Source of the DNA: Curtobacterium pusillum | GTDB taxonomy: Bacteria; Actinomycetota; Actinomycetes; Actinomycetales; Microbacteriaceae | Assembly (NCBI RefSeq): GCF_007680845.1 | Contig: NZ_VEIY01000007.1 | Location: 62,001-126,000, forward strand | DNA: 64,000 bases | Direction of reading: 5' to 3' | Shown: positions 1 to 6,921 of the stretch, in pieces | Numbering within the stretch: position 1 is the first letter of the stretch | Layout of the letters: every line of letters starts with the position of its first letter | Translations under genes and position numbers: made by a program | Notes under the pieces: model-generated | The model's database searches: none | What the model was told of the DNA's origin: nothing | What the model saw: only the letters and a program-made list of their open reading frames with translations

Positions 1-351
1 CCCGACGCCGAGCGCGGTCAGGCGCTCGAGCAGGCGGGCGCCGGCGCTCGCCGCCGAGGCGAGGTTGGTCGGGTTCGCCGCGACCTTCCACCGGCCGTAG
101 CGCTGACCGACCTGCCGTTCGGCTTCGCGGATCCCGGTCGGGTTCGTCACGACGAGGGAGGCGTCGACGGCGATCAGGGAGCGCTCGCCGAGGTGCGCTG
201 CGATCCAGGCCGTCACGGCGTCGACTCCGCGGGCCCATCCCGCGTCGGTGATCGTGCCGTCCTCGGCCATCGCCACGAGGCCGGTCTCGTTCGCGGGCTT
301 CCGGTCGGTGCCGAGTCCCCACGCCAGGTCGACTCCGAGGTACGCGCTCAC
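1..351 (-). CDS. DUF429 family protein (predicted RNase H-like nuclease), C-terminus beyond the window
   Basis: The reading frame starts at a GTG (349-351) and runs 117 codons off the left edge without a stop. The N-terminus reads MSAYLGVDLAWG, followed by a VAMAED stretch, an LIAVDASLVV strand and a TNPTGIREAE segment. GVDLAW followed by a second IAVDA strand is the layout of the DUF429 family, whose fold resembles RNase H; the molecular role of the family is not established. An ATG eight bases upstream is in frame but followed at once by TGA, so the GTG is the likely start. The gene is divergent from the polymerase gene at 763, with a 411-bp repeat-rich gap between them. Completeness cannot be judged because the C-terminus is missing. 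Confidence 0.6.
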   Translation of the reverse strand, partial: MSAYLGVDLAWGLGTDRKPANETGLVAMAEDGTITDAGWARGVDAVTAWIAAHLGERSLIAVDASLVVTNPTGIREAERQVGQRYGRWKVAANPTNLASAASAGARLLERLTALGVG

Positions 352-384
352 CGGCCCATCGTCTCGCACGGCGGCCGGGCCGGC

Positions 385-501
385 ACGCCGTGGGCGCTCC
401 GTGGGCCGATCCGCCGAGCGGGCGGAACACGCCGCGGGCGTTCCGTGGGCCGATCCGCGAGCGGGCAGAACACGCCGCGGACGTTCCGTGCGCCGATCCG
501 C
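385..501 (+). repeat. Tandem array of about 43-bp partial repeat units
   Basis: Two nearly identical units, 415-457 and 458-501, begin CGAGCGGGCRGAACACGCC and end in GCCGATCCG. A truncated copy of the second half (385-414) precedes them, and the first full 91-bp element follows directly. The 5' part of each unit matches the start of the 91-bp element, so the array looks like repeated duplication of its left end. No long open frame is conserved in it. Confidence 0.75.
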
Positions 502-591
502 CGAGCGGGCAGGACACGCCGCGGGCGCTCCGCCGAGCGGGCGGAACCGGCCGCCGCGGTGCGGCGAGCGTGACGTACTTCGCCCGCTCGG
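501..591 (+). repeat. 91-bp palindrome-bounded intergenic element, copy A1
   Basis: It starts CCGAGCGGGC and ends GCCCGCTCGG, a perfect 10-bp terminal inverted repeat. Inside are two more copies of the motif in direct orientation, about 31 bp apart: CGAGCGGGCGGAACCGG near 533 and GCGAGCGTGACG near 564. The same layout and length recur at 611, 52846, 52986, 59534 and 59791. No coding potential is conserved among copies. It could be a REP- or MITE-like element; no transposase is present in the window. Confidence 0.8.
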
Positions 592-610
592 GGAGCGGGC
601 GCCCCGCCAG

Positions 611-701
611 CCGAGCGGGCAGAACACGCCGTAGGTGGACTGCCGAGCGGGCGGAACCGGCCGCCGGGGTGCGGCGAGCGGGACGTACTTCGCCCGCTCG
701 G
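611..701 (+). repeat. 91-bp palindrome-bounded intergenic element, copy A2
   Basis: Same length and order of motifs as copy A1, in the same orientation, 110 bp downstream. The last two thirds (from CGAGCGGGCGGAACCGG to GCCCGCTCGG) are almost identical to A1, with only a few changes. The remaining gap 702-749 is G/C-rich filler, with a run of GGGCGGG steps, up to the promoter of the gene at 763. Confidence 0.8.
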
Positions 702-749
702 GGAGCGGGCGGGACCGGGCGGGCCCGGGCGGGCTCGGGCGGCGCCGTG

Positions 750-755
750 TACGGT
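750..755 (+). promoter_or_regulatory. -10 box TACGGT of a probable leaderless gene
   Basis: TACGGT (TANNNT type) ends 7 nt before the ATG at 763, and no Shine-Dalgarno sequence precedes that ATG. This spacing puts the transcription start at or next to the start codon. Confidence 0.5.
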
Positions 756-762
756 CCGCTGC

Positions 763-1782
763 ATGGCGAGCGACGCGACGACGCTGACGGTGCCCGGTCC
801 GGACGGCGACCGGGAGGTCCGGATCAGCAGCCCCTCCCGCGTGCTCTGGCCGGAGGCCGGGATCACGAAGCTCGACCTCGCGGAGTACCTCGTCGCCGTC
901 GGCGCCGCGTTCGTCCGGGCGAACGGCGACCGACCGATCTCGCTGCAGCGGTTCCCGGGCGGCGTGGACGGCGAGCAGTTCTTCTCGAAGAACCCGCCGA
1001 AGGGCGCACCGGACTACGTCCGCTCCGTCACGGTGACGTACCCGAGCGCACGGTCGCACCCGCAGCTCGTCATCGACGAGCCGGCGGTCGCGGTGTGGGC
1101 GGCGCAGATGAACACCGTCGTGTTCCACCCGTGGGCGTCCCGCGCCGAGGACTCCGACCACCCCGACCAGCTCCGCATCGACCTCGACCCGCAGCCGGGC
1201 ACCGACTTCCGCGACACCGTCCCGATCGCCCACGAGCTGCGGAAGGTCCTCGCCGAGGCCGGGCTGACGGCGTGGATCAAGACGAGCGGCAACCGCGGCC
1301 TGCACGTGTTCGCGCCGATCCGGCCGGAGCACGAGTTCCTCGACGTCCGGCACGCGGTGATCGCCGCCGCTCGGGAACTCGAGCGGCGGATGCCGGACCG
1401 GGTGACGACGGCGTGGTGGAAGGAGGAGCGCGGGCAGCGCGTCTTCGTGGACTTCAACCAGGCGAACCGGGACCGGACGATGGCGGGTGCCTACAGTCCC
1501 CGAGCGCTGGCCCACGCGAGCGTCTCCACCCCGATCGGCTGGGACGAGCTGGACGCGACGGACCCGAAGGCCTTCACCGTGCGGACGGTACCCGAGCGGC
1601 TGGTGACGACCGGCGACCCGTGGGAGGACATGCACGCCGAACCGGCGAGCATCGCACCGCTGCTGGAGTGGTGGGAGCGTGACTTGGCCGACGGCGAGGG
1701 CGAGCTGCCCTTCCCGCCGGACTTCCCGAAGATGCCGGGCGAGCCGCCGCGTGTGCAGCCGTCCCGCGCGAAGAAGGCCTAG
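763..1782 (+). CDS. Stand-alone LigD-type DNA polymerase/primase domain protein
   Basis: This 339-residue protein is an archaeo-eukaryotic primase-type polymerase like the polymerase domain of bacterial LigD, which fills gaps with (ribo)nucleotides during non-homologous end joining. Visible motifs: RIDLDP with metal-binding D140 and D142, TSGNRGLH (174-181) for triphosphate binding, and VFVDFNQ with the third Asp at 230, followed by the family's GAYSPRA segment. There is no ligase or phosphoesterase domain, so it resembles the separate PolDom proteins of mycobacteria. An ATP-dependent ligase gene is convergent 225 bp downstream, suggesting a split end-joining or gap-repair set. No Ku gene is in the window. 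The start is supported by a -10 box 7 nt upstream (leaderless). Confidence 0.88.
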   Translation: MASDATTLTVPGPDGDREVRISSPSRVLWPEAGITKLDLAEYLVAVGAAFVRANGDRPISLQRFPGGVDGEQFFSKNPPKGAPDYVRSVTVTYPSARSHPQLVIDEPAVAVWAAQMNTVVFHPWASRAEDSDHPDQLRIDLDPQPGTDFRDTVPIAHELRKVLAEAGLTAWIKTSGNRGLHVFAPIRPEHEFLDVRHAVIAAARELERRMPDRVTTAWWKEERGQRVFVDFNQANRDRTMAGAYSPRALAHASVSTPIGWDELDATDPKAFTVRTVPERLVTTGDPWEDMHAEPASIAPLLEWWERDLADGEGELPFPPDFPKMPGEPPRVQPSRAKKA

Positions 1783-1785
1783 GGG

Positions 1786-1929
1786 TCAGGCGACGCCGGA
1801 CTCGTCGCCGAGGAGCTTCGGCTGGAGGACCCGGGTGGTCTGGGTCGGCAGGGCCACACTCGCGGTGTGCAGGCGCGTCAGACGCGACCAGGTCGCGCGG
1901 TGAGCGTCGCTGATGCCGTCGATGATCAT
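1786..1929 (-). CDS. Small hypothetical protein, 47 residues
   Basis: A short frame between two convergent DNA repair genes. It starts ATG at 1929 with a purine-rich GGGAGCGGGA just upstream and ends TGA at 1786, 3 bp beyond the end of the polymerase gene. The peptide begins MIIDGISDAHRATWSR and contains LTRLHTASVAL; it has no signal peptide or membrane segment and I do not recognise a family. An inverted repeat, TAGGC-A-GCCTA (1977-1987), lies about 50 bp upstream in the only AT-rich patch of this gap, which supports a regulated promoter. The alternative is chance: short open frames are common at this base composition. Confidence 0.4.
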   Translation of the reverse strand: MIIDGISDAHRATWSRLTRLHTASVALPTQTTRVLQPKLLGDESGVA

Positions 1930-1976
1930 GTCCCGCTCCCGTCAGTCGTCGCGGTTCGTCCGCGCCCCGAAACTAC

Positions 1977-1987
1977 TAGGCAGCCTA
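1977..1987. promoter_or_regulatory. Perfect 5-1-5 palindrome upstream of the small protein
   Basis: TAGGC-A-GCCTA in an unusually AT-rich patch; read on the minus strand the context is TTAGTTAGGCTGCC. The half-site TTAGGCT resembles DtxR/IdeR iron boxes, but the full 19-bp consensus is not matched, so an iron-dependent role is only a possibility. It may equally contain the promoter of the 47-residue gene. Confidence 0.3.
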
Positions 1988-2007
1988 ACTAATCCGGACC
2001 AGGAGCG

Positions 2008-3057
2008 TCAATCGGACAGCAGGACATCCCGCAGGTCGTAGGCCGACGGCACCTCGAGCTGCTCGAACCCGCAGGACGAGGCGTCCCGGTCCGGACGCCA
2101 CCGCTCGAACTGGACGGTGTGCCGGAACCGGTCGCCTTCCATCTGGTCGTACCGGACCTCGAGCACCAGGGACGGCTCCAGCCGGACGAACGACGTGTCG
2201 CGCCCCGACGAGAACCGGGACCGTTCGCCTTCGCCGGTGACCGCAGCGCCGTCGTCATCGCGGACGACCACGGGCTCGAGCTCGTCGATCAGCTGCGCCC
2301 GACGCTTGTCCGAGAACGCCGAGACGCCGCCGACCTGCCGGAGCTCCCCGTCGTCGCCGTACAGGCCGACGAGCAACGACCCGACCCCGGTCCCGCTCTT
2401 GTGCACCCGGTAGCCGATCGCGACGACGTCGGCGGTGCGGTGGTGCTTCACCTTGAGCATCGAGCGCTTGTTCGGTTCGTACGGCTTCGCCCGAGGCTTC
2501 GCCACGACGCCGTCGAGCCCGGCGCCCTCGAACGTCGTGAGCCATTCGCGCGCGAGGTCGACGTCGAGCGTGGTGCGGGTGACGAACAGCGGGTCGACGA
2601 GGTCGGCGGAAAGTGCCTCGAGCCGCTCCCGGCGCTCGTCGAACGGCCGGTCGAGCAGCTCCGCGCCGTCGACGGCGAGCAGGTCGAACGCGACGAACTG
2701 CGCCGGCGTCTCGACGCTGAGCTTCGCGATCCTCGACGCGGCGGGGTGGATCCGCTGCGACAGGGCTTCCCAGTCGAGCCGCTCGGCACCGGGCTCCCCG
2801 GAGCGCAGGACCACTTCGCCGTCGAGCACCACCGGGTGGTCCCGGCCGCCGAACTGCGCACGGAACGCCTCGACCAGCTCCGGGAAGTACCGGGTGAGCG
2901 GCTTCGCGCCGCGGCTGCCGATCTCGACGTCGTCGCCGTCGATGGTGACGATGCCGCGGAAGCCGTCCCACTTCGGCTCGTACCGCAGGCCCCCGCGGAC
3001 GCTGTCGGGTTCGGGGACAGTGGCGACGGCCTTCGCGAGCATCGGTGCGATCTCCAT
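2008..3057 (-). CDS. ATP-dependent DNA ligase, LigC-like
   Basis: This 349-residue protein seals DNA nicks using ATP. The adenylation motif EPKWDGFR carries the nucleotide-accepting Lys29. DGEVVL, FDLLAV and LDGVVAKPR are motifs III, IIIa and IV, and SMLKVKH is motif V; an OB-fold domain follows (about residues 215-340). Size and order match the short actinobacterial LigC ligases (about 350 residues), with no extra nuclease or polymerase domain. The gene converges on the LigD-type polymerase gene, which suggests joint use in repair. On its own strand the ATG at 3057 follows TAGACA by 6 nt, a near-match to a leaderless -10 box. Confidence 0.88.
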   Translation of the reverse strand: MEIAPMLAKAVATVPEPDSVRGGLRYEPKWDGFRGIVTIDGDDVEIGSRGAKPLTRYFPELVEAFRAQFGGRDHPVVLDGEVVLRSGEPGAERLDWEALSQRIHPAASRIAKLSVETPAQFVAFDLLAVDGAELLDRPFDERRERLEALSADLVDPLFVTRTTLDVDLAREWLTTFEGAGLDGVVAKPRAKPYEPNKRSMLKVKHHRTADVVAIGYRVHKSGTGVGSLLVGLYGDDGELRQVGGVSAFSDKRRAQLIDELEPVVVRDDDGAAVTGEGERSRFSSGRDTSFVRLEPSLVLEVRYDQMEGDRFRHTVQFERWRPDRDASSCGFEQLEVPSAYDLRDVLLSD

Positions 3058-3130
3058 GCGCCCTGTCTACACGGCCAGGAGGCGCGGCTCGGCAGATCGC
3101 GCCGCCCCTGTGGACGACGTGGTCGGCGAA

Positions 3131-3136
3131 TAGGCT
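3131..3136 (+). promoter_or_regulatory. -10 box TAGGCT of a probable leaderless gene
   Basis: TAGGCT ends 6 nt before the GTG at 3143, which lacks a convincing ribosome binding site. Confidence 0.5.
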
Positions 3137-3142
3137 TGTGGA

Positions 3143-4186
3143 GTGACGACCGTGCCACCGCCGGCAGCCCCGGCACCGGAACCGATCAGCCCCGTACAGG
3201 CCGCCGCGCTCCGCGACGGCGTCCTGCCGCCCGTCGAGGAGGTCCGCCCCGGCGTCTGGACCCTGTCCGTGCCGTTCCGGTTCGGCGTGCCCGACGCCAC
3301 CCTCGTCTACGTCGTCGAGGGGTCGGACGGGTCGCTCGCGCTCATCGACCCGGGCTGGTCGTCCGACGACGGGCTCGAGGGGCTCCGCACCGGCCTCGCG
3401 ACGATCGGCCGGACGCTCGACGACGTCGCCCTCGTCGTGGTGACGCACCTGCACGCCGACCACCTCGGCGCGGCCGCCGCGATCCGACGGGCGAGTGGCG
3501 CCCGCGTCGCGATGCACCGGCTCGAGGTCGAGGCACTCCGTCGGGAGCGGGACGACGCCGCCCGGAACGACGTCGACATCGCCACGTGGGGGCTGCCGGA
3601 GGACCTGCGGGCCGGCGTCGTCGAGGCCTGGGGGAGCGGGCGGCGCATCGGGCTGGGGCGCACGTCCGAACCGTTCGCGGACCTCCTGCTCGAGGACGGC
3701 GACGAACTCCCGGTGGTGGGCAGGTCGATCCGGACGCTCTGGACGCCGGGCCACACTGCCGGGCACTGCTGCTTCGTGGACGAGGCCGACGAGCTGCTCT
3801 TCACCGGCGACCACGTGCTGCCGCGGATCAACTCCGGCATCGGCCTCGGCGGGCGGACGGCGACGAACCCACTCGGTGACTACCTCGCGTCACTCGGACG
3901 GCTCGACGGGTACGCCGACCTCGAGGTCTGCCCGGGACACGAGTACCGCTTCCGGGACGTCGTCGGCCGTGCCCGGACGCTCGCCCGGCACCGGGAGGAG
4001 CGGTCGCGGCACGTGGCCGAGGCACTGGACGCCCTGCAGGACCCGACGCTCGTCGAGGTCGCCGCGCGCGTGCCGTTCAGCGGCGGCATCGAGTCGATGA
4101 CCGGGTTCCTGCTCGCCAGCGCGCTGACGCAGACGGCGTTCCACGCGGACCTGCTCGGCCGGGCGGACGAGATCCGCCCCGCCTGA
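3143..4186 (+). CDS. MBL-fold metallo-hydrolase
   Basis: A 347-residue cytoplasmic hydrolase of the metallo-beta-lactamase superfamily. The zinc-binding HLHADH motif is at 102-107, followed by TPGHTAGH (third metal His), FTGDHVL (bridging Asp) and CPGHEY (last His), so all metal ligands are present. The C-terminal helical part (about 270-345) resembles the extra domain of glyoxalase II-like or LACTB2-like members. The substrate cannot be read from the sequence; thioesters, phosphoesters and lactones are all used in this superfamily. The GTG start is supported by a leaderless-type -10 box 6 nt upstream. The neighbours do not indicate a pathway. Transcription probably ends at the nested inverted repeat at 4237-4309. 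Confidence 0.8.
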   Translation: MTTVPPPAAPAPEPISPVQAAALRDGVLPPVEEVRPGVWTLSVPFRFGVPDATLVYVVEGSDGSLALIDPGWSSDDGLEGLRTGLATIGRTLDDVALVVVTHLHADHLGAAAAIRRASGARVAMHRLEVEALRRERDDAARNDVDIATWGLPEDLRAGVVEAWGSGRRIGLGRTSEPFADLLLEDGDELPVVGRSIRTLWTPGHTAGHCCFVDEADELLFTGDHVLPRINSGIGLGGRTATNPLGDYLASLGRLDGYADLEVCPGHEYRFRDVVGRARTLARHREERSRHVAEALDALQDPTLVEVAARVPFSGGIESMTGFLLASALTQTAFHADLLGRADEIRPA

Positions 4187-4236
4187 CCCGCCCGCCGGAG
4201 CCCGCCGGGCCGCCCCGCGCCCGCCCGCGCCCGCGC

Positions 4237-4309
4237 GGGGTCGAACCACGAACACGACGACGAACCAGCGCGCCGCCGTGGTTCCACGTCGGATCCGTGG
4301 TTCGACCCC
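4237..4309. terminator. Nested long inverted repeat between convergent genes
   Basis: GGGGTCGAACCACG (4237-4250) is repeated as its exact complement CGTGGTTCGACCCC (4296-4309). Within the 45-nt loop a smaller pair, CGACGAACCA (4257-4266) and TGGTTCCACGTCG, forms a second stem. It sits between the ends of the MBL gene and the azoreductase gene, so a bidirectional terminator role is likely. Confidence 0.6.
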
Positions 4310-4340
4310 GGCGACACGACACGACACCACACTGCGCGCA

Positions 4341-4973
4341 TCAGCCGAGCGTCGCCGCGAGCCGCTCCAGCGTCGTCTTCGCGTCCGCGAACTCCGCCGC
4401 CGCGTGGTCCGCGAGCGGCGCGAGGTCGGGCAGCCGGTCGGCGAGGGTGGCGCTCACCGTCACCGGGTAGAGCTTCATGCCGAGCGCCGTGCCGAGGATG
4501 AGGTGCAGCACGGGTGACCCGTGGTCCCAGCCCTCGGTCGGCGTGCCGGCGTCGTACGTCCCGCCCCGGCTGACGACCGTGACGACGGGACGCCCGGCGA
4601 CCGGCTGCACGTCGCCGACCAGGACACCGGGGACGTGGACACGGTCGATCCACGCCTTGAGCGTCGACGGCACCGTGTAGTTGTAGAGCGGCGCCCCGAC
4701 CACGACGACGTCGGCGGCGAGGAGTTCGTCGATGACCTCCTGCCGGAGCGCGTCGGCCTCCGGGGCCACGACCTCGTCGGCGGTGCGGTCGGCCGCGGCC
4801 CAGTGCAGCGCCGAGGTCTCGAGGTGCGGGAGCTGGTCGACGTGCAGGTCACGGCGGACCACGGTGTACTCCGGGCCGCGCGCACGCCAGGCGTCCGCGA
4901 AGGCCGCGGTCAGTGCGCGGGAGCGGGAGTGCGCGAGGTCGGCCGAGGAGTCGATGTGCAGGAGGGTGGGCAT
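4341..4973 (-). CDS. azoR: FMN-dependent NADH-azoreductase / NAD(P)H-quinone reductase family
   Basis: A 210-residue flavodoxin-like protein. The FMN phosphate loop SSADLAHSRSRA spans 9-20, and PLYNYTVPSTLKAWID at 95-110 is the signature of the AzoR/NQO family; SRGGTY (about 135-140) follows. The family reduces quinones and azo compounds by two-electron transfer from NAD(P)H as a cytoplasmic homodimer; protection against quinone stress is the usual physiological role. The length is typical. The ATG follows a TAGCGT box by 6 nt, so the mRNA is probably leaderless. It converges on the MBL gene; no regulator is adjacent. Confidence 0.85.
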   Translation of the reverse strand: MPTLLHIDSSADLAHSRSRALTAAFADAWRARGPEYTVVRRDLHVDQLPHLETSALHWAAADRTADEVVAPEADALRQEVIDELLAADVVVVGAPLYNYTVPSTLKAWIDRVHVPGVLVGDVQPVAGRPVVTVVSRGGTYDAGTPTEGWDHGSPVLHLILGTALGMKLYPVTVSATLADRLPDLAPLADHAAAEFADAKTTLERLAATLG

Positions 4974-4979
4974 GGCCCC

Positions 4980-4985
4980 ACGCTA
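4980..4985 (-). promoter_or_regulatory. -10 box TAGCGT of a probable leaderless gene
   Basis: Read on the minus strand, TAGCGT ends 6 nt before the ATG of the azoreductase gene. Confidence 0.5.
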
Positions 4986-5052
4986 CCGACCGACGGCCGA
5001 CGACGAGGACGGCCCCGCCGCGCCGGTGACGGGCGGGGCGGGGCCGGGGTGG

Positions 5053-5092
5053 GCCTCCCGTCAGCCACGCGGGCACGCGACTGACGGGAGGC
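5053..5092 (-). terminator. Hairpin terminator downstream of the first LAYTG protein gene
   Basis: GCCTCCCGTCAG (5053-5064) and CTGACGGGAGGC (5081-5092) form a perfect 12-bp stem with a 16-nt loop, 10 bp past the stop codon at 5103. The stem is related to the GGGAGGC core of the hairpin family found elsewhere in the window, in the opposite arm order. Confidence 0.65.
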
Positions 5093-5102
5093 GTCCGTGG
5101 CG

Positions 5103-6725
5103 TCAGCGCTGGGCGCGACGGCGGCGCACCGAGCGGGCGCCGATGAGACCGACACCGGCGAGGACGAGTCCGAGGGCCCAGGGGAGGGCGCCCGTCGCGT
5201 CGGTGCCCGTGTAGGCGAGCTGCCGACCGGTCGTCCCGGTCGTCCCGGTCGTGACGGTCGGCCCGGTCGCGACCGTGGGGACGGTCGTGGTCGCCGGGGT
5301 CGGGACGACCTGCACGCCGAACGACGTGGCGAAGGCTCCGGACGCGACGGTCAGGGTGTGGATCGACGCGTGCGGGAAGCGGACGTCGACGAAGCCGAAG
5401 TCACCGAGGTCGGGGTCCGGCGTGATGATGTCCGAGGCCACGTCCGAGGTCACGGTCGGCAGCGCGTACTCGCCGGAGCCGTCGTCGACCGAGTTGCCGT
5501 AGCGGTCGACGAGGTCACCGGAGACGAACAGCGACTGGCCCTGCCGCACGGTGGGACGGCCGCCCTCGGTGATCTCCGTGGAGGACCCGTCGTCGGTCTC
5601 CTCGGTCGTGAGGGTGTAGATCGAGCCGTCGGTGTCGACGATCCACGCGCGGGAGTCGGTCGGGCCCTCCGAGGTCAGCAGCGACCGGTCGCCCGTGAGG
5701 ACCTGGATGCCGAGCGGGGCGGCGGCGTCGACAGTGAGCTCGACGTACTGCGTGACGGACTCGGTGCCGCTCGTCGCCGTGATCGCGAAGTCGTAGTACG
5801 TGGCCCAGTCCGTGGTGCCGCTGAGGACACCGGTCGTCGGGTCGAACGTGATGCCGTCCGGGAGCTGGTCGGTCGGGGTGCTGTCGTCCTCGGGGTCGGT
5901 GTCGTCGGACTCCTCGTCCGGGTAGAACCACGAGAGGGACAGCTTCGGCGTCGGGGAGCCCGTGGCGCGGAAGGTGTACGAGAACGCCTCGCCCGCGGTG
6001 CCGCTCAGCGCGAGGGGTTCGTCGGAGGACGCGCCGTCGGTGACGGGCTGGCCGTCCGCGTCGACGAAGACCGGGGTCTGGGTGACCGCGGTGTCGGTGG
6101 TGTCGGTCGCGGTCTCGCCCGGGAGCGAGCCCGTGACGAGCACGGTGATCGTCTTGCCGACCTCGGCCGCGCCGATCGTGTAGGTGCCCGAGTGCGACAG
6201 GACCGTCGCGTCCTCGTCGGTCCAGAGGTACGTGTAGGACGACCCGTCGTCGAAGCCCGTGACCGTGACACCGAGGGTCTCGCCGACCTTCGGCGTCCCG
6301 GTGATCGTCGCGGTGTACGGGGCGGCGGCGACGGAGACGTCCGTGCCTGCGTCCGTGGCGGCGGGTCGGTGCGGCAGCGTGATCGCCCTCGGCGGCGCGG
6401 TGACGGTGTCGGTCGGCTGCGTGGCCGATCCGCTCGGGTCGGCGGCGGGCTCGCTCGGGTCAGCGGCGGGAGCGCTCGGGTCAGCAGTGCCGGGGTCGGC
6501 GGCGGGCTCGCTCGGGTCGGCTGCAGGTGTGCTCGGCGCGTCCGTCGGCGTCGAGGTGCCGGGCGTGGCCGGAGCCTCGGCGCCGGTGCCCCCGGCGACC
6601 GGGTCGAGCCCGTCGGCCGAGGCCGACGTGGCGGTCATGATGCCCAGCCCGGTCGTGAGACCGATGAGCGCGACGGTGGTGCCGACCGCGCACGCGCGGC
6701 GGACGGTGGAGGTGCTTCGGCGCAC
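5103..6725 (-). CDS. Secreted LAYTG-anchored surface protein with Ig-like domains (1 of 3)
   Basis: The 540-residue product starts at a GTG (6723-6725) preceded by GGGGGAA; the frame is open further upstream but lacks a signal there. Order of parts: signal peptide (about 1-35, ending near TATSASADG); a linker of repeated PAADPSEPAADPS; an Ig-like domain (PKVGETLGVTVTGF to GKTITVLVTG); a He_PIG-type putative Ig domain (LPDGITFDPTTGVLSG, then VTQYVELTV); a third region containing VTSDVASD and FPHASIHTLTV; a TTG-rich linker; and LAYTG at 503 with a hydrophobic segment and an Arg-rich tail. LAxTG is the recognition motif of class E sortases, so the protein is probably linked covalently to the cell wall. 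Two paralogues follow upstream. The binding partner is unknown. Confidence 0.85.
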   Translation of the reverse strand: MRRSTSTVRRACAVGTTVALIGLTTGLGIMTATSASADGLDPVAGGTGAEAPATPGTSTPTDAPSTPAADPSEPAADPGTADPSAPAADPSEPAADPSGSATQPTDTVTAPPRAITLPHRPAATDAGTDVSVAAAPYTATITGTPKVGETLGVTVTGFDDGSSYTYLWTDEDATVLSHSGTYTIGAAEVGKTITVLVTGSLPGETATDTTDTAVTQTPVFVDADGQPVTDGASSDEPLALSGTAGEAFSYTFRATGSPTPKLSLSWFYPDEESDDTDPEDDSTPTDQLPDGITFDPTTGVLSGTTDWATYYDFAITATSGTESVTQYVELTVDAAAPLGIQVLTGDRSLLTSEGPTDSRAWIVDTDGSIYTLTTEETDDGSSTEITEGGRPTVRQGQSLFVSGDLVDRYGNSVDDGSGEYALPTVTSDVASDIITPDPDLGDFGFVDVRFPHASIHTLTVASGAFATSFGVQVVPTPATTTVPTVATGPTVTTGTTGTTGRQLAYTGTDATGALPWALGLVLAGVGLIGARSVRRRRAQR

Positions 6726-6866
6726 GCGTTCCCCCAGGTGTTCAGGTCCGGTCGGGTGCCGGATCGTAAGAATCTGCCGAGAATCCTCGGCCCTGCTCGG
6801 ATCGTAGGGCCTGGCGATCCCGACCCCGCCGGTCGCGATCGAAATGTGACCCGGCTTGGGGGTGCA

Positions 6867-6906
6867 GACGGGAGGCGCGGTGCCAGCTGGCACCGCGCCT
6901 CCCGTC
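6867..6906 (-). terminator. Perfect 40-bp palindrome, shared hairpin family
   Basis: Two 20-bp arms with no loop (left arm GACGGGAGGCGCGGTGCCAG), lying 15 bp downstream of the stop codon of the gene at 6922-8391. The sequence is almost the same as hairpins at 8551, 21300, 30222, 37727 and 57376. Confidence 0.75.
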
Positions 6907-6921
6907 CGTCAGGCGGTCACC

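Noticed and set aside
501..591. Complete insertion sequence bounded by the terminal repeats
   Set aside because: Ninety-one base pairs cannot encode a transposase and no transposase fragment is seen near any copy.
385..701. CRISPR-like array of regularly spaced repeats
   Set aside because: The sequences between the motif copies are themselves conserved, spacing is not constant, copies have inverted ends, and no cas genes are present.
2119..3879. Long plus-strand open frame across the ligase gene
   Set aside because: Shadow of the ligase gene and then of the MBL gene in another frame; Arg/Gly/Pro-rich with no domain.
4237..4309. tRNA-like fold suggested by the GGTTCGA-type sequence
   Set aside because: There is no acceptor stem, anticodon arm or D-loop with proper spacing; it is an inverted repeat only.
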